A DNA stretch of 64,000 bases from Bin5 sp034422415 (lineage in GTDB: Bacteria; Chloroflexota; Anaerolineae; Caldilineales; Caldilineaceae), in the NCBI GenBank assembly GCA_965202955.1, contig OZ241871.1, positions 3,038,001 through 3,102,000 of the forward strand. Reading direction: 5' to 3'. A program made the translations under genes and the position numbers. Under the pieces are notes generated by a model. The model saw nothing but the letters and a program-made list of their open reading frames with translations. It searched no databases and was not told the DNA's origin. Shown piece by piece: positions 37,980 to 46,863 of this stretch. Numbering within the stretch: position 1 is the first letter of the stretch; each line of letters starts with the position of its first letter.

Positions 37980-38867
37980 GTGCCTATTTATAATCTCTAT
38001 TCAATGCGTCTGAAACAAGAACGAGGCGAGATACCAGACGTCTTTCAATACGATGAAATACCAGACGAGCTTAGAGTCCAAATATTTAATATTATATGTC
38101 GTTTGTGTACTTCAAGTAGGCAAATAGAGGGTCAATCTACTAGCCAAAATGAAATAGAGAACTACATCAAATGGCTTTACCAGAATCTAGCACACGAACA
38201 TGGACGTCCAAATCTTATACCTATGAATCATCGCGTTATGAAGTCTTCATACATCTATAGAATGGAACAATTTATTTACCATTCTAAACTATCATCAACT
38301 GAGCAAATATTAGACTGCATTGAACTTGCATTTGGTCCTTTAGTTGAATTTTCTAAGTCTAGCAGATCTCTTAGTATGATCTATACACCACCCCTCAAAG
38401 AGGCCATAGAAGAATTAAATCATAGATTCAAAGAACGTGGCGTAGGCTACCAGTATGAATCAGGACAAATCATTAAAGTCGATTCAACATTCACACACTC
38501 GGAAATCGTGCGCCCATCCTTACTCATGCTTACTGATCCAATGTACGAAGGGGCCAATGAAGAATTCCTCAAAGCCTTAGAGCATTACAAAAAAGGAAAC
38601 TATAAAGAGACGCTAAACGAATGCCTCAAATCATTCGAGAGTTGCATGAAGGCAATCTGCGCTAAAAGAGTTTGGACCTATACCGAAAAGGATACAGCAA
38701 GCAAATTAATTCAAATTCTTCTTGACGAGGAGCTAATCCCCACATACATGCAAACACATTTCAATTCTCTCAGAAGTACTTTAGAGGCAGGATTATGGTT
38801 GGCCCCAATCGTTAGACCACGAAATGGGAAAAGTAAGGTGCATTCAGGCGAATGCGGCCGGCTCTGA
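37980..38867 (+). pseudogene. AbiJ-N4/HEPN-type defence protein, C-terminus lost to an IS3 insertion
   Basis: GTG at 37980 follows AAAGGAGA. The first 272 or so residues resemble the STM4504/CBY_0614 family. The N-terminal AbiJ-N4-like region reads NLYSMRLKQERGEIPDVFQYDEIPDELRVQI, and the C-terminal HEPN-like helices contain YEGANEEFLKALEHYKKGNYKETLNECLKSFESCMKAI. The family normally continues after STLEAG with the HEPN motif R-N-x4-H. Here that point is replaced by sequence of the IS end (from about 38796), so the catalytic motif is missing. The gene is strikingly AT-rich against its GC-rich surroundings, indicating recent transfer. Family assignment is from memory. Confidence 0.65.
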
Positions 38868-39694
38868 ACAGAGCACGAAGTGCTCTTCCGCCGGCGTGCG
38901 ATAGTCGGGACTTTGATGTGGTCTCTCATGGTTATAGAAGTTGAAATAGGCGTCAGCCCAGCCTGCAGCTGACCTACTGTGTCGTACTGGTTGAGGTAGA
39001 TGTCCTCGTACTTGACGCTGCGCCACAGGCGTTCGCAGAAGACGTTGTCGAGGGCGCGGCCGCGGCCATCCATGCTGACCTGTATGTTGGCTGCGAGCAG
39101 ACAGGCGGTAAAGGCATCGGCCGTGAACTGTGCGCCCTGGTCGGTGTTGAAGATCTTGGGCCGACCCTTGACGAGCGCCTGACGCAGGGCATCGAGACAG
39201 AAGCGACCGTCCAGGGTGTTGGAAAGTTGCCAGTCGATGACAGCGACCAGGTAGATGAAGCCGCGCAGCAGCGGCACATAGGTGATGTCAGCGCTCCAGA
39301 CCTGGTTGACATGCGTAATCGGCAGGTTGCGCAACAGATAGGGATAGCGCTTGTGCCCTGTGCCCGGCGAACTGCTGCTTCTCCTGGGGTAGATGGCTTG
39401 AATGCCCATCAGACGCATCAACCGCCTGACCCGTTTGCCATTGACGGCATAGCCCAGCCGGCGCAGACAGGCTGTCATCTTGGGCCAGCCATAGAAGGGC
39501 GTACGCAGGAATTGCTCGTCAATGAGGCGCATCAGATGCAGGTTCAGAGCCGACTCCGAAGCCGCTTGATAGTAGAAGGAGGCCCGATTCAGTCCCAGCA
39601 ACGCGCACTGCCGTCGTACGCTCAGGAGCGCATGCTTGCTATCGACCATGCGCCGCCTCTCCCTGACCGAAGCCGGCAACTTTTTTTCAGCCAC
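38844..39694 (-). pseudogene. IS3-family transposase OrfB (DDE), frameshifted near its C-terminus
   Basis: The integrase-core half of an IS3 transposase. DDE residues are visible in VWSADITYVPL, NTDQGAQFTADAF and DNVFCERLWRSVKYEDIYL. After YDTVGQLQAG the correct continuation WADAYFNFYNHERPHQSPDYRTPAEEHF is in another frame, so a base is missing or extra near 38965-38985. Translation normally comes from a -1 slip on the A7G run (39682-39689) at the end of orfA; the run encodes the LKK/EKK junction. Confidence 0.85.
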
Positions 39695-39951
39695 TCAAGT
39701 TCCATCTTGAGCCGCCCGCTCTGCTCATAAAGTTCTGCTTCCTGCGCCTCCTGCTCCCGTTGTTTGCGTTCGCCGTTGGTAGCGAAGACCCGGGGTCCGT
39801 TTTCCTGCAACTGCCGTTTCCAGGCCCGTATCAGGTTGGCATGAACCTCGTGTTCACTCGATAACTGGCTGATCGTCTTGCTGCCTTCGAGCGCTTCCAG
39901 CGCAACCCGGAACTTGTAGGCCGCCGTGTGTCGCCGCCGTTTCTTGACCAT
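39622..39951 (-). CDS. IS3-family transposase OrfA
   Basis: A 109-residue helix-turn-helix protein beginning MVKKRRRHTAAYKFRVALEALEG, with KTISQLSSEHEVHANLIRAWKRQL as the DNA-binding HTH and a following leucine-rich coiled coil. It overlaps orfB by 73 bases, with the slippery A-run in the overlap. The ATG at 39951 is inside the conserved leader shared with the degenerate copies. Confidence 0.85.
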   Translation of the reverse strand: MVKKRRRHTAAYKFRVALEALEGSKTISQLSSEHEVHANLIRAWKRQLQENGPRVFATNGERKQREQEAQEAELYEQSGRLKMELEWLKKSCRLRSGRGGAWSIASMRS

Positions 39952-40148
39952 CGTTCTGCCCCTCCACAGGCTCTGTGAATTCCCAGGGGCGGCCCCTCTA
40001 CCGCTATGCGCCCTCTCTGCGCCCCCAACGGTCCTGACTGTGATCTTAACACGACACTGCAATACAACGGCAGCACCTCTACTCGATGTGACATAATGGC
40101 TATTGGCCGCTAAAATACACCCGCACTGTACCTTTGATCGGAGTACCT

Positions 40149-40430
40149 ATGGCGAGGCAGACGGAAAGCCCCAACCGCGTAGAACAGGTCGAAAACCGCC
40201 TTGACCGCGTCGAGCGGATGCTGGAGCAGCTGGCAGAACGGCAGATTCACGCCGACAACCGCCTCGACCGTTTTGAACAGGCGTTGATCGCGTCTGCACA
40301 GATGACACAGCAAAACATCGATCGGCTGAGCGCAGAGATCGATCGATTGACTGCGCAGACCGGCATTCTGTTGCAGGTTGTGCAGGGTCATATCTCCCAG
40401 TCCACGCCCCCCGCGCACGGTTCGGACTGA
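40149..40430 (+). CDS. Small coiled-coil protein of unknown function
   Basis: A 93-residue hydrophilic protein, nearly all predicted coiled coil with a heptad pattern (RVEQVENRLDRVERMLEQLAERQ, DRLSAEIDRLTAQTGILLQVV). It has no membrane segment and no catalytic motif. GGAG lies six bases before ATG 40149. It stands alone between an IS element and remnants, so its role is unknown. Confidence 0.6.
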   Translation: MARQTESPNRVEQVENRLDRVERMLEQLAERQIHADNRLDRFEQALIASAQMTQQNIDRLSAEIDRLTAQTGILLQVVQGHISQSTPPAHGSD

Positions 40431-40754
40431 CCCCCTACTCAACTGCATACCGGAAAGACGGGCGACCTGCAACAGCCTCTCTTGACTCACTTGACAACGT
40501 CCGGACCTTCGTCAGAGGCGTGGATCGCCGCCATGCCGGCAATCCCATCACCGCCCGGGTCAATACCCGTGAACTCTTGCGCACTGTGATGGTCCACGCA
40601 GAACTTCGTCACCCGGTTCCGGACCATAGAGCATCATCAGACATCCTGATGGGCCGGGCACTCTTGCCGTGCCTTTCCGTTCGTCAGGGCCGCCGGCACG
40701 CTGTCAAAAGCGACAACTTGCCGTTCTTGCGGGCAGATCTTTCGCAGCCATATT
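40431..40754. other. Gene-free stretch after the coiled-coil gene
   Basis: About 320 bases with no frame or structure I can support; it leads into the 3' end of a decayed ATPase gene on the other strand. Confidence 0.4.
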
Positions 40755-41087
40755 CTATGGCTTCTCCCGAATCAGGCGCCGCGGCGCCGCGTAGAGCCCA
40801 TCGTCGAAAGGCCCGCTCCTCTCGCCATCCTAGAGGATCACCCCGCCAGCGAACCGGCCGCCTGCAGCCTCCCTCACTTTCCGCAACGCTCGGAACTCCG
40901 CCGAAGTCACCGTCGCCCCGGCCTTGACCTCCACGCCAGCCAGGGCCTGCGTTCCCCGCTCGATGACGATCTCCGCCTCGGCCCCGTCCCTGTTACAGAA
41001 ACGAAAAGGCGAAGTGGAATCAGCGCGCCAGCTTGCCTGTCGTCTCAACGCCTGGTAGACAAGAGTCTCAAGCGGTTGCCCCATCAT
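40755..41087 (-). pseudogene. C-terminal remnant of an AAA ATPase with DUF4143 domain
   Basis: From 41087 the minus strand encodes GQPLETLVYQALRRQASW..FRFCNRDGAEAEIVIERG..LAGVEVKAGATVTSAEFRALRKVREAAGGRFAGGVIL, the nuclease-like C-terminal part of DUF4143 ATPases. A TAG at 40832-40830 replaces an expected tyrosine codon. The same frame then continues DGERSGPFDDGLYAAP to a second stop at 40755, which shows the TAG is a nonsense mutation. The ATPase domain is absent. Confidence 0.72.
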
Positions 41088-41133
41088 CGTCCGGTCAGTG
41101 GCGAGACCGGCCGCCTACGCCCGAGGCCCCCGT

Positions 41134-41201
41134 GCCTGCCGACCCTGTCCCCGCGCTTGTCGGACTAACATGACGGGTGGTACAAACATCGGGGGCAGGT
41201 C
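41134..41201 (+). repeat. 68-bp palindromic repeat, copy 2
   Basis: Same unit and orientation as 37826-37893 with one difference (ACATGACG versus ACATAACG). The two copies bracket the AbiJ-like gene, the IS3 element, the coiled-coil gene and the DUF4143 remnant. Confidence 0.85.
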
Positions 41202-41227
41202 CAAGGAGAGGGCGGCCAAAAAGATAA

Positions 41228-41245
41228 GCGACCCTTACGGGTCGC
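41228..41245. terminator. Small perfect stem-loop
   Basis: GCGACCC and GGGTCGC pair around TTAC. It could end transcription of the metalloprotease-like gene on the minus strand, but there is no U-run. Confidence 0.35.
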
Positions 41246-41376
41246 AAATCCCCCTGGACTATCCACCAGTTCTTCGCTGGCTTGACGCATACGAACCTGG
41301 GCAAGTTTTCATGGGGTCAGCTCAGCACGCGCCGCCCCGCATCTCTTCTCCCTAGTTGGATTTCAATTACAGGCTA

Positions 41377-42411
41377 CTACTGGGACGGCCAGGCTACGGC
41401 AGTATAAAGACCTTCAGGTGTGTCTTCAAAAGTGAGACCGCAACGCCTGAAGACACTTTCAACAGCATGTGCCACTACCTGTAAAGTTTCTTCAGCAGTA
41501 AGTTCATTATTCGACAACCCTTCTGCAATGGTCTCCAAATGGCCACTCAAGAAACGCCGTGAAGCTTCTGTTCCCTTAAGGCTCTCGACAACTACTGGCC
41601 AAGAATCAGTTCCAAGGTACAAAGCACAAGTATGGCTAAACAAGACAAGAACGTCTTGCACATTGGAGGTTGCTTTAGTCAACAGTTCATCAATTCCGAT
41701 CTGTCTTGTCTTGAAACGATACACCACAGCATCTAATCTTTGTGGCATATTCTCAAGCGCAGTCGCTAAACTGCCTGCCCAGTCCATCTTCTTAACATCC
41801 TCCTCAATCTGACGTAGTGACAATGGATTACCGGTGTCATCAGTGGCGATTCCCTTTACAACGAGATCGACAAGTCTGTCCACCCTGTACTCGTCAACAA
41901 TAACCTTAGACAAAGCGTCCAATAATCCCTTTCTTGTGTATTCAAACGTGACATACGTTTCCTCCCCTAGTCTCTTGAGCGCCTGTGTTTCATAAATGAC
42001 ATGACCAAGCTCGTGGAGTACGGCCACTAAGAACCAGGGGTTGTTAATATTCCATGGATTCACAACCCTCAAATCAATCAGAACCACGAATCTGATTTCT
42101 CCTTTGTGCGAACAGATCCAAATCGTCTTGCCATAGGCAAATACGTCATCCCGCAGGGCAGAGTATTCCCCCATCGAATCCCGTCTCTGGCGATACAATT
42201 CATTGACATCTTCTTGCAGTCGTGCAGTCAACCGAATTTCCTGCAACAAGAATGGCAAATTCAACTCTTCTGCAATCCAAGCCGCAATAGACGCCAGCAT
42301 CCTTAAATCCCTTTCCGCAACATCTCGATTTCTTTCATCAATCCCCGCAACATCTACAGCAAGCCCCTCTTCCATATGTCGTCCCTCGCTATTCCTTATG
42401 CCCGCTTCCAA
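41377..42411 (-). CDS. Predicted zinc metallopeptidase (HELGH), island-encoded
   Basis: A 344-residue protein I do not recognise as a whole. The zinc motif is H133-E-L-G-H137 in FLVAVLHELGHVIYE. A candidate third ligand, D173/E174, lies in VIVDEYRVDRLVD, 36-37 residues later, as in gluzincin-type peptidases. There is no signal peptide or membrane helix, so it acts in the cytosol. Its base composition is more AT-rich than the core genome. It stands directly after the second 68-bp repeat and before a restriction-modification gene. Substrate unknown; an ImmA/IrrE-like role is possible, but no HTH partner is visible. Confidence 0.65.
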   Translation of the reverse strand: MEAGIRNSEGRHMEEGLAVDVAGIDERNRDVAERDLRMLASIAAWIAEELNLPFLLQEIRLTARLQEDVNELYRQRRDSMGEYSALRDDVFAYGKTIWICSHKGEIRFVVLIDLRVVNPWNINNPWFLVAVLHELGHVIYETQALKRLGEETYVTFEYTRKGLLDALSKVIVDEYRVDRLVDLVVKGIATDDTGNPLSLRQIEEDVKKMDWAGSLATALENMPQRLDAVVYRFKTRQIGIDELLTKATSNVQDVLVLFSHTCALYLGTDSWPVVVESLKGTEASRRFLSGHLETIAEGLSNNELTAEETLQVVAHAVESVFRRCGLTFEDTPEGLYTAVAWPSQ

Positions 42412-42979
42412 CCCAAGTTGCTTGCTAAGCGGATTGAACGGGCTTAGTGCTAGTAATCAGATCTGCTGCTTGCCCATACACCACCAATATCAACAAGAAT
42501 TCAAGTCTTTTGCAAAGAATGCAATACTTTGCTCTCGGCCGACTTGCTTCGGGTCCCGCTGGAATTGAGCTTTAGCAAGAAACTGGACTACGAACTGTGA
42601 GGAGGCAGTGGAGCGGGTCACCGGCCCATCCTCACTCCCCGAATTCGCCCTCATCTCTTGTGCGCTGTACAGTTCGACGCCGTCCATTACTTCGTCGAAT
42701 CTGTAAGCGGAGGCAAACATGTCGTCGCTCCGGTCAGTCACGTACCGGCACTTTACCAAATAGTAGGTGGTGGCGCGTCATCCAGCGCATGCCTCGGCCA
42801 GCTGCGACATGTCGCCGACCAGATCCAACAGTTCGTGACGGTTGTCGTATGCCTATGGCCCTGCGAGATAGCTGAGCGCGCGCCTCGGGACGAGGCTCCA
42901 GCAGTTCAGTCGGTTTTGGGTTGCAACAAGCAAAGTGGTAGATTGACGGCATCTCAGCCGCCCACATATCCCGAGCACC
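42412..42979. other. Gene-poor leader of the type ISP gene
   Basis: About 570 bases with no convincing gene. Around 42564-42620 a tract (AGAAACTGGACTACGAACT then GGAGCGGGTCACCGG) faintly resembles the IS3 left ends at 46366 and 49650. No clear promoter or ribosome site precedes ATG 42980. Confidence 0.4.
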
Positions 42980-45900
42980 ATGCCCGCAAAATCTCCAATT
43001 CACGCCGCGCTGCAGGAATTCGCCGCCGCCGTGACGGACAAACTGTCGCAAGTCACGCTTGGTCAGCCGGAGGAGCAGCTACGCACTCCCTTTGAAAACT
43101 TCATCACCGCTGCCGCTGACGCGCTGGACTTGGATGTCGTTTGCACCGGCGAAACGCCCTTGCCGGATCGCCTGGGACGACCGGACTTCGCAATCCAACG
43201 CAACGGACTACTTGCGGGCTATGTGGAACTCAAGCCCACTGGTACGGGGGCGACTGCCGCTCGCTTTACTGGACACAACCGCGAGCAGTTCAAACGTTTT
43301 TCAGCCATTCCCAATCTCCTTTACACCGACGGCAACGACTGGGCCCTCTATCGCGACGGGGAAATGGTTGGAGAGGTTCTGCGATTCTCTGGCGATGTCT
43401 CAGCCGGCGGGAGGAAAGCAGTCTCGCCGCAGGACGCACATGCGCTCGAAAGCCTGTTGCGCGATTTCTTCATGTGGCAGCCTTTCATTCCTACTGACAA
43501 CAAGGGCCGCATCGACCTCCGCCGTTTCGCCGAAATGCTCGCTCCGTTATGCCGCATGTTGCGCGACGACGTAACCGACGCGCTCAAGCGATCAGATTCA
43601 CCCCTCGTGCAACTGGCGGAGGACTGGCGTCAACTTCTGTTTCCCGATGCATCCGACGAACAGTTTGCAGACGCCTACGCCCAAACCGTCCTTTTCGCGC
43701 TGCTGCTGGGCCGCAGCGAGGGGGCCGATCCGCTTACGCTCAACAGTGCCGAGACCGCTTTGGCCGCGCAGCACAATCTCCTGTCGCGGGCACTCCAAGT
43801 CTTGACCGACCCCAACGCGCGCGCAGACATCGCCGCATCGCTTGATCTTCTGTTACGAGTCGTTGCCGTCGTGCCGCCCGCCACGCTCTCCGGTCCCGCA
43901 GACCCATGGCTCTACTTTTACGAGGACTTTCTCACCGTCTACGACCCCACGCTGCGCAAAAACGTCGGCGCCTACTATACGCCCGTTGAAGTCGTGCGCG
44001 CCCAGGTCCGCCTGATCGACAATCTGCTTGTCGAACGTCTCGGGAAGCCGCTGGGCTTCGCAGACCCTGGTGTCGTCACGCTGGACCCCGCCGTCGGAAC
44101 CGGCACCTATCTGCTCGGTGTCATCGATCACGCACTCGGTCGCGTCGAAGTGGAACAGGGAGCAGGCGCGGTCCCAGGCCAGGCTACCACCCTGGCCGCA
44201 AATCTGTATGGATTTGAACTGATGGTCGGTCCCTACGCGGTGAGCGAACTGCGCGTAAGCCGCGCCCTGCGCGACCGGGGCGCGCAACTGCCCGCGAAGG
44301 GACCGCAGGTCTTTCTGACCGATACGCTCGAAAGCCCAAACGCAGAACCCCTGCAACTTCCGTTTATCCTGCAACCGATTGCCGAGCAGCACGCCCGTGC
44401 CCTGGAAGTCAAGAGCAAAGTACCGGTTATCGTTTGTCTGGGCAATCCGCCCTACGACCGACACGAGGCTGCAACCAATGAGAATACGGCGCGTACCGGT
44501 GGTTGGGTCCGACATGGCGAAGCCGATCAACGTCCGATTCTGCGTGACTTTCTGGATCCGGCCGTCAGGGCTGGGCATGGCAGGCATCTCAAAAACCTAT
44601 ACAATCTCTACGTCTATTTCTGGCGCTGGGCCTTGTGGAAAGTCTTTGAAGAGGGAAGCGGCGATGGGCCTGGCGTGGCCAGCTACATCAGTGCAGCGAG
44701 CTACCTGGATGGCGACGCTTTCTGTGGAATGCGCGAGCAGATGCGCCGCCAATGCGACGAGATCTGGATCCTCGACCTTGGCGGCGAAGGGCGGGGCACA
44801 CACCGCGACGAAAATGTCTTTGACATTCAAACCCCTGTAGCTATCGCTGTCGCCTTCCGCGCTCGCGAGGCGAAAACGGACGCCCCCGCGAGCGTCCGCT
44901 ACGCTCGCATCGAAGGCACGCGTGAAGACAAACTAGCCGAGCTAGAAACCATCACAGGTTTTTCAAGAGTGGAATGGCACGAGTGCCCGGATGAATGGCA
45001 CTCCTCGTTCCGTCCTGCAGGCGAGGGCCAATACTTCTATTGGCCGCTCTTAACTGATCTGATGCCATGGCAGCACTCGGGCTCTCAGTTCAAACGAACG
45101 TGGCCGATTGCCCCAGACACGGAAACCTTGGAGCGGCGGTGGCGATGTCTACTGAGAGCTAAGGCTCGTTCCGAAGCATTTCGAGAAACGCGCGATCGAA
45201 AAATAGGTTCGAGATACCCTTCGCTCATTGAAGCGGAAAAGTGGGAAACCTCTCTCGTTCAACTGCCAACGGACACTTCTATTCCGCCCGTTAAACGGTA
45301 TGCCTATCGTTCGTTCGATCGCCAATGGATCATTGCTGATGCGCGCCTCGGTGATTTTCTACGTCCTGCTCTGTGGCGCGCCCACAGCGACAGTCAAATT
45401 TACCTGGTTAGCTTGTTCTCTCAACCGCTAGGATTAGGTCCCGCACTCACTTCCTCTGCACTGGTTCCCGATCTTGATCACTTTCGAGGCTCTTACGGAG
45501 CAAAGGCCGTAATCCCACTTTACCGCGTCACCAACGCGTCGCAGGCCAACATCCTTCCCGGTCTACTCAAGATCCTTGATGCCACCTACCAACGTTCAGT
45601 CTCGCCGGAAGACTCTCTGGCATACGTCTACGGCATCCTGGCCCATCCGGCTTTCTCAGCTCACTTTGCCCAGGATCTGGAATCCCGCGAACTGCGCGTA
45701 CCTATCACCAAGGATGGCGAAACGTTCGAGCGCGTGCGCTCTGCCGGTGCCCATCTTCTCTGGCTGCACACCTACGGCGAGCGCTTCGTGCCCGAAGGCA
45801 AGCCGCCCGGGCAGGTACCACCCGGGCAGGCCAGATGCACCGTAGCTGTGCCCGGAGATCCCGACAGCTATCCTGAAACATTCACTTACAACGACGAAAC

Positions 45901-46258
45901 CAGAACCCTTTACGTTGGCGCCGGCGAGTTCGCGCCGGTCGAGCCCGAACTGTACGCCTTCGAAGTGTCCGGCCTCAAAATCGTCCAATCCTGGCTCAAA
46001 TACCGCATGAAGAAAGGGGCGGGAAGGAAGTCTTCGCCTCTCGACGACATTCGTCCCACCCGCTGGACCAGCCAGTTCACCACCGAACTGCTCGAACTCC
46101 TCTGGGTCCTCGAAGCGACCCTGGCCGCCTACCCCGAACAGGCCCAACTACTTCAGGAAGTCATCGCCGGCGACTGTTTCCATGCCGACGAATTGCCGGA
46201 AGTGCCCCCGGAGATGCGTAAGCCTCCGAAGGCGGTCAAGAAGGGGTTTTTTGGGTGA
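42980..46258 (+). CDS. Type ISP-class fused nuclease-methyltransferase (restriction-modification)
   Basis: A 1092-residue single-chain restriction-modification enzyme. The N-terminus carries a PD-(D/E)xK-like nuclease (D69 in RPDFAI, E83-x-K85 in YVELK). The central adenine-N6 methyltransferase has the AdoMet motif LDPAVGTGTY near 368-377 and catalytic NPPY at 489-492. The C-terminal 500 residues match the target-recognition part of type ISP enzymes. Type ISP enzymes such as LlaBIII also have an SF2 helicase between nuclease and methylase; I see no Walker motifs here, and the protein is shorter. It may act alone like a type IIG/L enzyme. It is uninterrupted. Confidence 0.85.
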   Translation: MPAKSPIHAALQEFAAAVTDKLSQVTLGQPEEQLRTPFENFITAAADALDLDVVCTGETPLPDRLGRPDFAIQRNGLLAGYVELKPTGTGATAARFTGHNREQFKRFSAIPNLLYTDGNDWALYRDGEMVGEVLRFSGDVSAGGRKAVSPQDAHALESLLRDFFMWQPFIPTDNKGRIDLRRFAEMLAPLCRMLRDDVTDALKRSDSPLVQLAEDWRQLLFPDASDEQFADAYAQTVLFALLLGRSEGADPLTLNSAETALAAQHNLLSRALQVLTDPNARADIAASLDLLLRVVAVVPPATLSGPADPWLYFYEDFLTVYDPTLRKNVGAYYTPVEVVRAQVRLIDNLLVERLGKPLGFADPGVVTLDPAVGTGTYLLGVIDHALGRVEVEQGAGAVPGQATTLAANLYGFELMVGPYAVSELRVSRALRDRGAQLPAKGPQVFLTDTLESPNAEPLQLPFILQPIAEQHARALEVKSKVPVIVCLGNPPYDRHEAATNENTARTGGWVRHGEADQRPILRDFLDPAVRAGHGRHLKNLYNLYVYFWRWALWKVFEEGSGDGPGVASYISAASYLDGDAFCGMREQMRRQCDEIWILDLGGEGRGTHRDENVFDIQTPVAIAVAFRAREAKTDAPASVRYARIEGTREDKLAELETITGFSRVEWHECPDEWHSSFRPAGEGQYFYWPLLTDLMPWQHSGSQFKRTWPIAPDTETLERRWRCLLRAKARSEAFRETRDRKIGSRYPSLIEAEKWETSLVQLPTDTSIPPVKRYAYRSFDRQWIIADARLGDFLRPALWRAHSDSQIYLVSLFSQPLGLGPALTSSALVPDLDHFRGSYGAKAVIPLYRVTNASQANILPGLLKILDATYQRSVSPEDSLAYVYGILAHPAFSAHFAQDLESRELRVPITKDGETFERVRSAGAHLLWLHTYGERFVPEGKPPGQVPPGQARCTVAVPGDPDSYPETFTYNDETRTLYVGAGEFAPVEPELYAFEVSGLKIVQSWLKYRMKKGAGRKSSPLDDIRPTRWTSQFTTELLELLWVLEATLAAYPEQAQLLQEVIAGDCFHADELPEVPPEMRKPPKAVKKGFFG

Positions 46259-46365
46259 GTTTTCGCGCCGCCGGCACGAGAATACGCAAGTGGAGAAAAA
46301 CCTGAAGAGAGGTGAGAGAAATGAAACTTATGAACGAGATCTAGATTGAACATTGTGAGCCTGGC

Positions 46366-46560
46366 GCCAAAAACTGGACCACGAGCTAGAGTGAACAATG
46401 TAGCGATTCACCCAGCCTGTGGAGGGGCAGACCGCCGATTACGAAGCGGCGGCGACTCACGGCCGCCCCCAAGCTTCGGGTTGCCCAGAAACACGTGAAG
46501 GCAGCAAGACGATAAGCCAGTCTCTCACTTGCTGCACACGTGTAGAAGACAACTTCGCGC
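46366..46560 (+). mobile_element. Degenerate left end of an IS3-family element (copy B)
   Basis: Starts with TGGCGCCAAAAACTGGACCA, followed by GATTCACCCAGCCTGTGGAGG and a decayed orfA start (GCGGCGGCGACTCACGGC, then AAGGCAGCAAGACGATAAGC). These match, with indels, the leader and first codons of orfA in the element at 38.8-40.0 kb. The rest of the element is gone. Confidence 0.7.
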
Positions 46561-46620
46561 CCTGATAAGGGCAGCCCACCCGTTGTTCATAGTGCCAGGC
46601 CAGAGCCAACCGTAACTGTC

Positions 46621-46817
46621 ATCGACTGCCGCGTGAAAACCCACCCCGCAGCGGCACCGTCAACGACCCCAACCGCCCCGACGACCCGCAATACATCCTC
46701 CGCCTCATCGCCAAAGTAATCAACATCAGCCTGGAGACAATAAAGACCGTGGAGGGCCTTCCCAAGTTAGGGATTGAGAGAGGAGATTCTGTTGTAAGTG
46801 CGTCGGGAGTGTCCTAG
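46621..46817 (+). pseudogene. Decayed C-terminal tail of a type ISP/helicase-type restriction enzyme (copy 1)
   Basis: The frame reads IDCRVKT, then after a one-base deletion SGTVNDPNRPDDPQYILRLIAKVINISLETIKTVEGLPKLGIE and a stop at 46817. It is the same protein tail as at 50690-50950. The body of the gene is absent. Confidence 0.7.
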
Positions 46818-46863
46818 CCAGCAGTGGGAATGAGGAAACCCGTTAAGGAACTGCCAAGATTCC

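Larger units (their letters stand above)
38800..40000 (-). mobile_element. IS3-family insertion sequence, decayed
   Basis: The element is transcribed on the minus strand: orfA then orfB. Its 3' terminus starts near 38800 with TGGCCCCAATC..GACCACGA, related to the left termini of the degenerate copies at 46366 and 49650 (CCAAAAACTGGACCACGA type). At the orfA end the shared leader (GAGCCTGTGGAGGGGCAGA) is present, but the expected outer inverted repeat is not found beyond about 40000, so that end is approximate and may be lost. With the frameshift in orfB this copy is probably inactive. Confidence 0.75.

Noticed and set aside
37826..41201. Possible two-repeat CRISPR array from the two identical 68-bp units
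   Set aside because: The copies are 3.3 kb apart with genes between them and no regular spacing; there are no cas genes. I also saw no CRISPR-like repeat arrays elsewhere in the window.
42490..42759. An 89-codon minus-strand frame upstream of the type ISP gene
   Set aside because: No family similarity, no ribosome-binding site, and part overlaps a tract that resembles an IS end.
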